64,000 nucleotides of DNA from Apostichopus japonicus (GCF_037975245.1 NC_092583.1:7515264-7579263), one strand, 5' to 3'. Positions 52,836 through 64,000 are shown, counted from the first letter of the stretch. The notes: generated by a model not told the origin, from the sequence alone. Numbers and translations: made by a program.

Positions 52836-53714
52836 CACCTGTGAGGCAAAATAGCAACCAAAAAGGTGTGCAACTTTGGTGACAGAAATGCAAAAAAAAA
52901 ATTTTCTCTTTCATGCTGACTGGCCTTGCCAACTCAGCCAGACTTTTAACTTGAGGGAAGTTGGCATCATTTGTCGTTTCAAGGTGTCAAGGCCTTTCTC
53001 CCAACTCAAACCCCTGTGGGCTACCGGTAGGTTTGCAGGATATGCCCACATGTGGACTTAAATAGCATTAGAGGAAGGGGATGGAAGACTAACACGCATC
53101 GATGTTTCAGTAATGGTCCACATTGGTGGCTCGATGCTAATTAGGCCATTTATTGGGTTTCTTGAGGCAGCTGTCATCAGAATCTGGGTTTTTGTGCCAA
53201 TCGATGACCGATAACATATATTGGTATGTAAATTTCTTCAGCCCTAGCCGGACTGTTGTTAATGTCCAGACTACGGGGCCAGTGCTGCCTGGAGCTTGTG
53301 CAGTTGTGCCCATCCGAACTCTCTGATTACTCGGACTACCTCCTACCTAGCAAGCGGATTCATTTATTCCTGCCTAGAGAAGGAACCAACATGCTGTACA
53401 TGGAGTTTGAATCTGACAAACAAGAAGGGTCATAATTCTCCAATGTGGATATTGTAGTATTGTTGATAGACTGATGAAACATTAAACTTACCCAGCGGAG
53501 CATCACGCACATATTGACGACAATTCATACCAAGTCTTTGCTATGACCAGCCTGAGATTTAAACCCCAGACCTCTGGCTGCTACTGACAATTTTCAATTC
53601 TGCTTTTCTACTAATAAACAAAAATAGAACAATGCTATAGTAGTTAGTAGTTCCTCATAATTATACACAAAACAATATCCATGCACTTGCAACCTCAAAT
53701 GTATTATGTATCAA

Positions 53715-54065
53715 GGGCGTAGTAACCGGGGGCTGGGGGCGCCAGCCCCCCCCCAGTGAAAAATGTGGGGGCGGAAGTATCATTCCGCCCCCCCCCCCGC
53801 CGCTTCGCAAGTCAGAAAACCCCTTTTTCATTTCTACATGAGAAAAAAAAAACCTCATTTGGAGCACCAAATTGCATCTAAGGCCAGGTGAAAATACAAA
53901 ATTAAGTTTACAAAATGGAGTGGGTGTTGAAGTGTGCTATATTGCACCAAATTGCATCTGAGGCCACCTGGAAATGCAAAAAAATTCCTGGGGAGGGTTC
54001 TAAGGGGAGGGGAACACCCCCTCCCCTTAGACCCCTCCTCAGGCCGGCCATCAGTCTTCAGCCCC
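53715..54065. repeat. Dispersed repeat, inverted relative to 3,800-4,100
   Basis: GGCGGAAGTATCATTCCGCC, AAATTGCATCTAAGGCCAGG, ATGGAGTGGGTGTTGAAGTG and the A/C/G-run motifs match the intron 3 copy of paralog A in reverse. It ends with CCTACGCCACTG. Confidence 0.75.
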
Positions 54066-54069
54066 CCAC

Positions 54070-57000
54070 TCAAAAGTACCTTCCTACGCCACTGTTATGT
54101 ATACATATAAACATATTTTCACAGACAGATGAAGATAAAAGGAACTGATTATGATCAGTACAAACGGAGCCAATCTTTTGATAGATTGTTGCGCTAGGTG
54201 GAAGCACTGAACATATTTTCAGCAGATATCGATATCGCGCAGCACATGCACAAGGTTCGTGGTGTATGGTCGCAATCGTCGCATCGACCATTGCCATGCC
54301 ATGCTGTGTGACCATTCTCATGATTACTTACAGATATTGTATTATTCTTATTCTGCCAGATGCAGACGAGAAAATTGTGTAACTCTATTCCCCAAATTAT
54401 TGAACAAAAAATATTAGTGAATCGCACTGATGAGTGTTTTTTTTTTTACAACATTTTTTTTACCCCAATCCCAGTGGGGGGCAGTGGGGGGCCAGCCGAA
54501 TTCATGGGGCCCCAGCCCCCCCCCCCCGTAGCTACGCCACTGGAGAGCTCATCACTAACGAAATGGAAGTATATCTTATATACCTCAAGTCATCCTAGTG
54601 ATTTTCGTAGGATTTAAAAGAGTGGGGGAAGGGGAGGGGGAGAGGTGGCAAATTCAAAACTGATTTAGGTAGGGGCACGAACCTTTATTTAAGGAAGAGA
54701 TGTGAATCAAGGATTTCATAAAGCAGGTGTTTTCCCTTGGATCATTAAGAGTGGAGAGGGGGAGGGGGTATATCCCTAAAAGAAAAACTTCAAATGGTTT
54801 ATTCTGAGGCATATGCAGACTGTATACTGTTTATATAAGTAGCTGTAAACGCAATGTCATGCTAATAAATACTTTGTTCCCCGACTGACGATTGGAGTTG
54901 AGGTGGTCTCCTGCGTCTGCGCACAACAGTGAGTCATCCACAGAAAACTATCACACAAAATTACAAGCCAACTCAATAAACCTGTTCTGTACTTATACAA
55001 CTGTGTGTTTAACAAAGATGAATTATCTCAACAGAGCCCCCCCCCCCACTCCCCCGTAAACTCCAAACAAGATGGCTCATATAATTAAAACTTGGTATAA
55101 CGATGTGCACACCCAGTAATTCAGTGGCGTAGCCAGATGGGGTGGGGGAGGGGTGAAAGGGAAAATTCCCAGAAATTTTCGAGGACGAAAAGTGGACGGC
55201 AATAAAAAATAAAAATGCCACAAGAAAATAAATAGCCATGATATAATATGATACTGGTTAAGCTACTTTTCTTTATAGCACGGTGTGATCTACATCTCAC
55301 TAAGTTGTCCTAATTAGCAATACTAATAAAGAGAGAGATTTCCCTGAACGAATTAACTAAGATTCAGTTATTGACACTTTAATCAAAGTTCCTTGATTGC
55401 CGTCTTTAATAGAAACAAAACATCTCCATTTGGGTCAATATAATATTGCGATATGAGATACCTGCATGCACATACTCACACGTATTATTATGTTTAAATG
55501 TTCTCGTTAACGTACACAGGGTCGTTTTCACTGGGGGAATGGGTAAACGTGCCTCATTCCAACCCCTATCGCAAACTTTCTTCGAATTAATTTGTATACA
55601 CTGGCAAAATGTAAGTTGTAGTACACAAATGAAGATACAATCATGGAAACATATTGCACCATTTTGAAACAAAGTCCCCTTAACGAAAGAAACTTCTCAA
55701 AAAGGAAGGAACTTAGACCCCTCCCCCTAACATTCAAAATCGTAACAGAGGGTAGAGCCTATATGGTGACAAGAAAAGTCACATCAATTAAAGCGTTACT
55801 TAACATAAATTTCCTGACCCTTAAAATGGGGACAAAACTTTGGCCACCTCGCACCACGAATGTTGGCTAAGCGCTTGCAATGATGACATCATGTTACTCA
55901 TATAAAACCCAAATTTGGGGTGAGATGTGTAACTCCACGGATTGCCTACCTGTCATTTTTCTTCTGGGGTGGGGATGGTAGGGTTCCCAATGGTAGTTTG
56001 GTGTCAATGGTGTCACCTTCACGGTTTCGAACATCTGATGACATCTTAGATACAAACTGTTTGTGACCTTTAGCCCTATTAATCACTCTCAGATCAATGA
56101 TCGGGGGAGGTTTCATCTTTGGTACATGTTTATGCATGTTAACACTAAGAAAGACTGTGTCAAGTTGATTGCTTATCTTTTACGATCTCCATACACAGCG
56201 AGTTTGTCGCTGTTCCTGTGCCCAGGGACGTCACTTTGGGAGGGGGGGGGGTTGTGAGTAGAGAAGCTTCTCCCTTTCCCAAAAATACTTTCCTATGGGT
56301 TGTACCTCAACGGTTGTCTGGCATATCCTGTTGTTTGTTAGAAAAAATAATTGTCATGTAAATCAGTGCGAAGATCCATCTAAGCTGTTGATTCTTAGTC
56401 GCCCGATTGTCTGGAAGAACTGTTTTCATAGAGCACAATGCTGACACGATTACGAAATAAATGACAATCATTTTATAAGGTACATCTTAGGATTGTACAT
56501 ATCATATCTGCGACATACAACTACAACCTTACTATATGCGATAGATCAAGTTCTATATCAGCAGTCAGCTTGTGTTGATCCAAACTTATCGGGACCACCG
56601 TTTGTTTTTATCTAAGATATATGTATATTGAGCGTTTTCTGCCTGACACAGTTGTGTGGCAGATTTTAGTCGCACCCAGTGACGCCACCACATATATTTC
56701 TGGTTGGGGTGGACGGGGAGGCTGGTCTTAAAACTTAAGGGGGATTCACCTCCCCCAACACACACACACAAAACAGTGGACAGAATATAAAAAATCTAGA
56801 GTGTACAATACATGAATATACAAAATGTATCTGTGGAACAACCTAAACAACTTTCCAAAGTTGCAAATATATGGCACCGTTTTGCATTTTACCAAGATTT
56901 CTCCTTAGACCCATTCCTTGCACAAAATATCACCTTACCCTTTACTCTCCAAGTACAAACATGGTGATTGCGCCCCTGGTCACACTTGACCATGCACATT

Positions 57001-57145
57001 TTGTGATATTGAAATGTGAACACATTGTATATTTAAACAAGATTTTGTATTTGAACTCGTTAGATCAGTTTTCATGTAGCCAGAAGAATAAAACAGTAAC
57101 GTAAAAAGGCTGAAAGCTGGTTTGAGGCCGTTCCAAAGAAGTGTT
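54070..57145. other. Intergenic, dispersed-repeat ends and G/C runs
   Basis: Several places carry the same 'GTAGC.ACGCCACTGG'-type boundary next to G- or C-runs (54,520-54,545, 55,030-55,060, 55,120-55,155, 56,240). I found no supported exon. Open frames here fall in low-complexity sequence. Confidence 0.45.
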
Positions 57146-57149
57146 TGTA

Positions 57150-57920
57150 ATTTTGTAGATGCTATCTCGAAATTAAGACGTTTCATCTCAACAGTTTGAC
57201 AATTTATCCCAACATTTTGATGTTTTCTCTAACACGTTTCAAGATCTATCTCAATATTTTGCAGTTTTGTCTAAGTACTTTGACTTTTTAGTTGTGTCAC
57301 GAAATTGTTTAGCTTTCTATCGAAACTACGACATTTCAGATAAAAAATTCACAATTTGAATTTCATCTCGAAAATTATCGATTTTACTTACTTTCTACGT
57401 TTTACCTCAATTTATCGCAATCCGTGGAGATGCATATCTTATCCCAAGTTTGGTTCCACAAGTGAATTTAATGATGTTATCACTGCAGGTGTGTATATAA
57501 CGCTTTAAATAATAATACGACCGTTCATGACACCATATTAGCGATACCCTCTGTTACGATTTTATGGGGAGGGTGTCTAGGTATTGAAAGGAAGTTTGAG
57601 AAATGGGAGGGGGGAAGAGAGGAGGCACGTTCCCAGGTCTGTTTAAGACATCGACAGTTAGATATTAAATTGATATTCTAACAATTTATGGCAAAATATT
57701 GATGTTTTAACCCCAAATTTCTATATTTTTGGCGCAACTAATGTTAGCTCGAAATTTTGAAGTTTTATCTAGAAAACTACATCTCAAAATATTGCTTCGT
57801 TTTCCTATCGAAGATTTGACGGTTAATCGCTAACAGTCGATGTCTTAGCCAGACATTACAACACTTCATCTTAACTTATTTTTTTAACTTTCATCTCGAA
57901 ATTTATGAGAAATTGGAGAC
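57150..57920. repeat. Degenerate ~24-bp minisatellite (two blocks)
   Basis: ATCTC.AAATTTTGA.GTTTTATCT-type units recur irregularly at 57,150-57,420 and again at 57,650-57,915 (examples TATCTCAATATTTTGCAG, CATCTCGAAAATTATCG, TATCTAGAAAACTACATCTC). A ~220-bp unrelated stretch separates them. Confidence 0.55.
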
Positions 57921-58761
57921 TTTTCGATATCATTTTGGCAGACGAAAATGCTAGCACCCCCCAGTCGTCGAACCTTAGTGACACCCCTCACTGTATTAAA
58001 AAATTATAAAAAAATTATATGATGCATTTTTTATCTATTTATTTACAATTTTGGAATAACAATACCAATTTTACTTATTTATAGCAGCTCTCGTTTCGAT
58101 TTTTAATGTTAGCTTTCAATTTTCTTAATCTTTTAACCCTAATTGACCCTCTATATCCAGACCGGGAAGTTTCGACAAGACCACTCTCCTCTTAAATACC
58201 TGGACCTACACTAGTCACGTGACCCAACAGTTTCCAAGACAAACAAACATGAAAACAAACAAATACTTAACAAATATCTCAACAATACTCAACATATACT
58301 CAACAAATATATGTAAATACTTATTAACACTTATAATAATAGTCTACGTAATGTATAATGTGTGAAAGTGTGTACAACAGATTAGTGTATTAAAAAAATA
58401 TGTTTTTTAGGGAAAAAAGGTTAATACTAATTCTGGAAAAAAAGGTAAAAAATGCCTCTGTACTCTTACTTAAAAAAAAAAATAAAAAAATTGTTACATA
58501 CTTTGGTGTTCGCATGTTACTTAATAATACTTGACCTTATAAATATATTTATATGTATATAATACCTTATACCTTATACTACTTAATACTCACAAACAAA
58601 CAATAATACACACAAAGACGAAAACCACAGACAAACCATTGTCTAAAGAACAATACACAAAAACTGCTGAGTACATGACGTCATCTAGGTCCACTAATAT
58701 TCCTACAATCTAGGTCTCGTCTACACTTCCGGTCTTTCAAATAGAGGGTCAAAGAAAAATA

Positions 58762-58941
58762 TTAAAATTTATTAAAGGAAGAGGGACCCTCATTTTCGGG
58801 ACCACACTTCGTGGAAGGTGTGCGTGGCCACCGAGCTGCTCTTGGTCGTTCAAGCTTTTCTTGTGAAGGTTTACTGGCTGCTTCTGTAGCTGTGGGAGGC
58901 TCTAAGACTTGTGAAGTTACTTGTCTAATTGCCGCCGTTTT
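58762..58941 (-). CDS. Paralog B exon 5: basic/Pro-rich C-terminus and stop
   Basis: 180 nt, acceptor CTAATGCAG, stop TAA at 58,764-58,762. The tail differs from paralog A at only a few residues and ends SSFNKF. AATAAA overlaps the last codons. Confidence 0.8.
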   Translation of the reverse strand, partial: KTAAIRQVTSQVLEPPTATEAASKPSQEKLERPRAARWPRTPSTKCGPENEGPSSFNKF

Positions 58942-61477
58942 CTGCATTAGAGAGAAAAATATTACAAGTAGTTTAACCAGAAATAAAGTCAAAACTCATT
59001 CAACTTTCAACTTTTGATGAATTTGTTAGTCAAACTCGTGTCAATTTTTCTAATGATTCGAGATGTTCATAAATTAATGAAATTAACTTTAATTAATCAT
59101 TCAAGATAGAATATAATTTCAAAGAGAGGATGGGGCGGGGGGGGGTAGGGGGTAGGTGAGCGGGTATGAAACTATGCACCAAAAACAACTACATATAATT
59201 AAAGATATATGTTAAAGTAACTACAAAACTTAAGAAAATCAATATCATCAATCATCAATGCAATATGATATTTTAAGGGCGTACATTCCATTCTACGATT
59301 CCAATTGTCAGTCGTCGGTGAATTCTTTAACTGGAACTCGATCGGGATAGTGAAGGTTGGAGGGGAGGGGGGGGGGGGACAAGACAAAACTCGTCCTTTC
59401 ATATTGGAATATATGGAATGAATGCCGACAGTTTCATTAACTTTACGAATATTTTTGCCTATTTTCAAAGAGACGAGGAATGTCCCCTCTCCAGGCCCCC
59501 TGCCTAACCCCTATAGCTGCTTCCCTCTAACTTTAAATCCTATTTATCTTACCGGACGAGCAGATGCGGCTCTACTGATGGACGATCTAATAGTCTCGTC
59601 GATCTTGGCAAACTCTCCCTGATCATCTGGCATCGACAGGTTCCATCTCTTGAAGATTGCATTGATGGTTGCCTCCAACTCCTCCGTCGAGTTAGCGTAT
59701 TTCGGCTCCTCTCCTTCCTCCATCTCCTCTTCGGACATCTCAGCGGTTTCGCCGATGTCGATTACCTCCTCCTGCCACTCTTCATTGTCCGGTTCCTCAT
59801 CCTCTTGAAAGATTTCACGACAAACATCCTTCATCTCCTGGAACCGACTCTTTCTTCCAGAAAGTTGGGTCGGAGCGGGAGTAGTTGGTGCAGGTGTCAT
59901 GCTCTGTGACAGAAGAAAATTATCCGATAGAATGGGACTCTAACCAGAAACCCGTCAGGAAAGACAGGAAATCACACTCTCTGACAGGTGAAGCATATTC
60001 AGATAGTTGGTGGCGATTCCTACTTAATCAAGTTTCTCACTCTTCAAATCATGGCAAACGCTGCAGCAAAACCAACTATAATTCAAGGTAGAATAGTGCA
60101 GTAACATATGTTATGAGCAGCTACCTAACTATCATCATGCCGACAGGATTTCGTATAAACAATTCATTACAGGGCATGCATGGGGCGCCCTCTGTCACAG
60201 TTAACAGAAATCACTCATGTCACTCAAGATGACGAACTACAAGCAAGGATACTACCAACATAGAAATACACACATACACAACTAAACTGAATTAATACCT
60301 ACCTCAATCTTGAGGATACCTTCCAAGTCCATCTCCTCCCCAGCCTCCTCCTCCCCCTCCTCCTCCTCCACCTCCTCAGCCTCATTGACCTTCCTTTGCT
60401 CCAGTTTCAATGAGAGCATCCCCTCGACTTGTGTCTTTATCTGATCAAGCAGGTGTTCAGCTTCTTCTTCACCGACGGCATTCCCACTCAAAGTCATGAT
60501 GTCTCGGAGAAGATGGATGTTATCGCTGTGATGATTGCAAGAAGTTCTGGCCAAACTTCGGGTGTTTGCGGCGCATGCGCAGGCTTGATCTACTGGAGTT
60601 TCACGGTGACCGCGGCGGATGATGCGAGTAGCACATCGGGCATTGCCAGTTTGAATTGCTACATGAGACGAACGCAGAAGGAAATATGAACATTTTCGGG
60701 ATAACAATACAAATAGTTTCGTTAAGCATGGCAATTCCTGAAGTACAAAATCATTTGCATGCGCAATGACAGGGGTGCCGATTAGTCGCCATCTCCCATC
60801 GTCAAGCGGGGGAAATGGTACAGTCGGGGATGTTTTGTATTCAACAAGGAAAGAAATAATCCACTATTACGGGGAACCAGCTCTGCTTCTCAAAATCACA
60901 CAAAATATTTATTAGTATAATCAAACTATTTCGATTTATCTAATATTTAGTTTAAATATGCCTAAGAATGTACCAACTGATTTCTATTTTTTTAGGGAAT
61001 TATTAAATTTGCCCTCCCCCCCCCCCCACCCCAATCCACTTTTGAAATCCTGCTCAAGTCAGTGTAAACACACATCTACATGATCCTCAATATTTCGGTA
61101 AGTCTTGTGTGGATCGAAAACAAGTATTATGTAATTTATTGTTAGTCAACTCGTCAAATCATTAATTCTGAAATAAAGTGAAAGCACATATATATCATTA
61201 TATACGAACATGAAGTTTTACAACATTTTGAAACAATTTGGAATGTATTTGCTTTACTTTGTCAAATAGAGTTGATTATTTATTATATATTTACAAGGTG
61301 TGTTGGCACGATATTCCTCTCCTGGGTGGTCTGAGAGGTTGATAGAGCAAGATGAGGTACTAGATGGGCTTCTGCACTCAGTCTCTGATGCTTTGAAGGG
61401 CTGAACATCGGTCAGGCGCACAGTGGGTTTGAACTGTTAAAACAGAAACAGAACAAGTTAATCTATTCGGCAATTAG

Positions 61478-61531
<54 letters not shown>

Positions 61532-61875
61532 CCTATATGGTACAAAGTTGATTTTAAGTTACTTGCTTAGTCAGGAGCATATATCAGTCCCCCTCCCCTC
61601 TCCACAGTTTTAACAGAGTTTATTTGCTTTATAGAATATGTATTCATAAACTGAATTTAATGCGACACTGTTATATATGGTCACTTATATCGTAAAATTA
61701 AATTCCGCTTCATGTTATACAGCTGACCTACTTGTGACTAATATGATATTATGGTTTTACTCACCAGTGCTCGGCGTTTTCGGCCAATCCACCGTTTAAA
61801 GTTGGCATATCGTCCGCTAGGGGCCGATGGAGTCGCTGATGAGTCGACCTGGATTTTTGAAGAAACACAACCCAT
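58762..61875 (-). CDS. Acidic protein with MGCVSSK N-terminus, paralog B (five exons, 378 aa)
   Basis: Spliced CDS: exons 61875-61765, 61433-61295, 60658-60303, 59903-59553 and 58941-58762, all GT-AG, phases 0,1,0,0, total 1,137 nt with no internal stop. Exons 2, 4 and 5 are equal in length to paralog A. Exon 1 is 3 nt and exon 3 is 36 nt longer, the latter through a Glu/Gly-rich expansion. The N-terminus is MGCVSSK plus a basic patch (KRWIGRKRRAL), consistent with a lipid-anchored acidic protein. Family not recognised. Intact frames in both copies suggest both are functional. Confidence 0.8.
59553..59903 (-). CDS. Paralog B exon 4: Glu-rich segment
   Basis: 351 nt, acceptor TCTGTCACAG, donor GTAAGA, phase 0. 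Pro/Thr-rich start, acidic core (QEDEEPDNEEWQEEVIDIG) and a helix-like end, nearly the same as paralog A. Confidence 0.82.
60303..60658 (-). CDS. Paralog B exon 3: Cys/His-containing and acidic segment
   Basis: 356 nt, acceptor TCTCATGTAG, donor GTAGGT. Same features as paralog A exon 3 (ACACAAN, SCNHH, HLLDQIKTQVEGML), with a longer EEVEEEEGEEEAGEE stretch. Confidence 0.78.
61295..61433 (-). CDS. Paralog B exon 2
   Basis: 139 nt, acceptor TTTTAACAG, donor GTAAAT, phase 1 out. It encodes FKPTVRLTDVQPFKASETEC and a Ser-rich stretch. The (TA)n tract just upstream in the same intron is at 61,481-61,529. Confidence 0.75.
61481..61529. repeat. (TA)n microsatellite
   Basis: A nearly perfect TA dinucleotide run of about 49 bases upstream of paralog B exon 2, inside intron 1. 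Confidence 0.95.
61765..61875 (-). CDS. Paralog B exon 1: lipid-anchor N-terminus
   Basis: 37 codons, donor GTGAGT, phase 0. It encodes MGCVSSK, a Ser/Ala/Thr/Pro spacer and GRYANFKRWIGRKRRAL. The last 18 residues or so are identical to paralog A. Confidence 0.8.
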
Positions 61876-61981
61876 TTTGATGGATAACCTTTAGCTTTAG
61901 AGACACAGAGAGTAACCGAGTCAAGCGATAGCACAGTAATGTGTTGATAGTGTGTCTTGACCAGCATATCATCTCATAATT

Positions 61982-62231
61982 ATGACGTTGGCGCTTATTT
62001 GAATAAATGCGTAAATCACGCGTATAGTTACAACAAACTTCAGCGTGTGCGTGCGTGCGTTTGTGTGTGTCCGTGTATGTACATGTGCATATTCATGATA
62101 TTATAACCTTAGTAACTGTAACAGTGATATGGGAATACTCCACACGCAGACACGATTGGTCACTAATTCGTAATACACACGTTACATCTTTGGTCACCGA
62201 GCGTCGGACACAGAGAGTATAAGTGACGTCA
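61982..62231 (-). promoter_or_regulatory. Conserved upstream block of paralog B with CRE palindrome
   Basis: Shares with paralog A the block at 61,982-62,025 (GACGT.GGCGCTTATTTGAATA.ATGCGTAAATCACGCGTA) and the palindrome TGACGTCA at 62,224-62,231, 349 bp upstream of ATG. Parts of the region between are diverged, so the retained parts may be regulatory. Confidence 0.5.
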
Positions 62232-62995
62232 TGACCGGCATGCATGCATCTCAGCTCTACATCTCAGTTGCCTAGCTATAGCCAGCGTACATGTTTAAAA
62301 CGGTAACATACAGTGTGTGTATCAACGTACGTATACGCTATTAATTAAATGACGGATTGGGTTATAATTAGAAAACCTCACTTACGAAATAAAATTATAT
62401 TTTGTTTATACCGCCGTGTCATCAACAGGAAAATTGACGCAGGAATTTAATAGCCAACTCAAAATCCGGCTTTAATCGTGAGAGGATATGCTCATCACGG
62501 AATGCAAAAAAATTGGCAACTTGAAAGCCTCCTTTTTCTATTCCACTCATCCCCCACCCAACCCCACCCCACCCCCCCCCCCCCCACACACACACACAAG
62601 CGCAGAAAGAGAAAATAAAAATGTCATAAATTATTTTGAAAAGAAATCATTTCTCAGACTAAACCAAGATTATCCAGCAATCCTTTAAGTAGGTTATTTC
62701 TCCCTACCAAAGATAGTTAACAAGTTGCGATATTTTGGGTTGTACATCAAAAGAAAACAATGCAAACCTCGTGAAGACATTTGTTTAATTTATGGTCCAT
62801 GTAAGTTGTCACTTTCAGAGCTTTATATTTTCATCTCAAGTTATAAGAATGCTGCAAGCATCCTCATTTTGTGTTTGTTCACTGCCATCTTCGATAAGGT
62901 GACAATTCAGTAACTTATTAAATATTGATTCCATTAGTGAAAGCTGAACGGAAATCGTTGCACCTCCCCATAAAATGAAAGGGGGACAAAATGAA

Positions 62996-63067
62996 AGGTT
63001 CCACCGAGACTTGAATTCGGATCACTGGATTCAAAGTCCAGAGTGCTAACCATTACACCATGAACCT
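62996..63067 (-). tRNA. tRNA-Gln (anticodon UUG)
   Basis: On the minus strand the 72-nt sequence has box A TGGTGTAATGG, anticodon arm CTGGACTTTGAATCCAG (loop with TTG) and T arm with GGTTC-like AATTCAAGTC. It closely follows animal tRNA-Gln. The acceptor stem pairs AGGTTC with GAACCT but its seventh pair is A-G, and one C of the usual GGTTCCA start is missing, so its function is probable rather than certain. Confidence 0.75.
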
Positions 63068-63579
63068 CACGAATGAACTAGTACAAAGCTTCGCACCTAC
63101 ATTACTCCATTAAGTTGATGAAGCTGAGAAAGGGCCAAGGTTTGAGAACCGAATTGGGTTTAGGGAAAATAAAATACCATTTCGCATGTCTTTTCCTGTC
63201 TTTTTGCGATACAATGATTTCTAGGTTTGAAGAAGTGTTTTAAGTGCATGTAACAACGATACTCTCCAGGATGCTGGGCCATTTTTCTACTTACTTACTT
63301 TTTGGAGGGGACGGTACTGGGATGGGTCCCAGATACGGTAGTTGTCCAAACCTCTCCCATATCGCTATCATGCATGCTTGTAGTAAGGATTGTAAGAACA
63401 ACAGGTAAGACCACGATCCAACCTGTTGCTTACCTTTAGTTGAGTAACTACGTTAAGTAGTTTAGGCAAATCCCATAAGTAAAACAAAACAAACACCCCC
63501 CCCCCCCCAATGAAAAAGAAATGCAATTAAGCTAGAGGACATATTGTTGATACCTTATCAAACAAAATATAGCATTTCG

Positions 63580-63960
63580 GGGACATTTTTTGGTGGTCCC
63601 GTAACATTCGTTTAAGAAGTGATGATGTAGTGGTCATTTAAATTGGTCAAGCACTCTTTGGACCGGGGAAGACGCGTTATGGTACTGTTCTACATTGTCC
63701 TTAGAGTTCATATTACTCCTTGATTCGGTGGTCCAAGGCGTGCTTGGTTTTATTAGGGCCCAAAGTTTTTTGTGGTCCTGTTACATCCATTTAATAAGTG
63801 ATGATGTAGTGGTCATGTGAAATGGTCAAAGCACTGTTTGGACCGGGAAGACGCATTGTGGTAATTTTCTAGGGTGTTACTAAAACGAATGACAATTGCG
63901 TTACACATAACGAATGACAATATGTTGTTCTACACCGTCTTCAGCGTTCATATGACCCAT
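63580..63960. repeat. ~190-bp tandem duplication at the right end
   Basis: Two copies share GGTGGTCC.GTAACATTCGTTTAA, GTGATGATGTAGTGGTCAT, GACCGGG.AAGACGC and TTC.GAGTTCATAT. The second copy carries a small insertion, with CGAATGACAA repeated, near 63,886-63,920. Confidence 0.75.
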
Positions 63961-64000
63961 TGATAAACCCTCATTATCTTTTTAAAAATACACTAAAATG

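Larger units (their letters stand above)
58125..62300. repeat. Right copy of the segmental duplication
   Basis: Direct repeat of 2,265-7,345: 3' flank, five exons and upstream region are all recognisable, with shorter intron 1 and different intron contents. See the left copy for boundaries. Confidence 0.85.

Noticed and set aside
60429..60689. Plus-strand frame over paralog B exon 3
   Set aside because: Shadow of the minus-strand exon.

Overview
This is a eukaryotic, metazoan window: GT-AG introns, AT-rich intergenic DNA, tRNA-derived SINEs, a CR1-like retrotransposon remnant, non-autonomous DNA transposons and microsatellites, with no bacterial-style gene packing. The death-fold/ZU5/UPA gene and the dispersed GGTCA-rich tandem repeat suggest a marine invertebrate deuterostome, most likely an echinoderm (possibly a sea cucumber). 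That placement is inference from gene content, not a database match.

The centre (about 19.57-49.10 kb, + strand) holds one large gene that I could assemble from splice signals and reading phase alone: 20 exons, 1,728 codons plus stop. The order of modules is a seven-residue start exon, a beta-propeller-like exon, a death-effector-like (DED) domain, a long coiled coil of 14-residue repeats, a second DED-like domain, then ZU5-UPA-linker-DED, a UBA-like exon, and a second ZU5-UPA-linker-DED. The two ZU5...DED blocks match exon by exon in order and in splice phase, so the gene contains a duplicated six-exon cassette. ZU5-UPA-death-domain is the arrangement of UNC5, PIDD and ankyrins. The protein is therefore probably an intracellular scaffold for death-fold signalling or innate immunity.

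Two intact paralogous genes on the minus strand flank it, at 2,827-6,911 and 58,762-61,875. Each has five exons with matching phases and encodes an acidic protein of 365 or 378 residues that starts MGCVSSK, an N-myristoylation/palmitoylation-type terminus. The two copies lie in the same orientation about 56 kb apart, and promoter and 3' flank were duplicated with them. A third fragment, of the 3' end only, is at about 8.86-9.03 kb. I do not recognise this family.

Between the left paralog and the large gene (7.3-19.5 kb) lie SINEs, dispersed repeats and a broken partial copy of the large gene: a decayed coiled-coil exon near 9.6-9.78 kb and a DED exon at 11,394-11,608. These are separated by a repeat that has taken in a CR1-like element and an exon-like segment. 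The introns of the large gene hold a ~145-bp tandem array whose units carry nuclear-receptor-type half-site pairs, a ~215-bp tandem repeat, and a hAT-like element with a perfect 8-bp target duplication (44,619-45,778). Downstream (49.1-58 kb) are a ~1.9-kb foldback element made of ~20-bp repeats, dispersed repeats with G/C homopolymers, and a degenerate ~24-bp minisatellite. At the right end are a tRNA-Gln gene (minus) and a ~190-bp tandem duplication.
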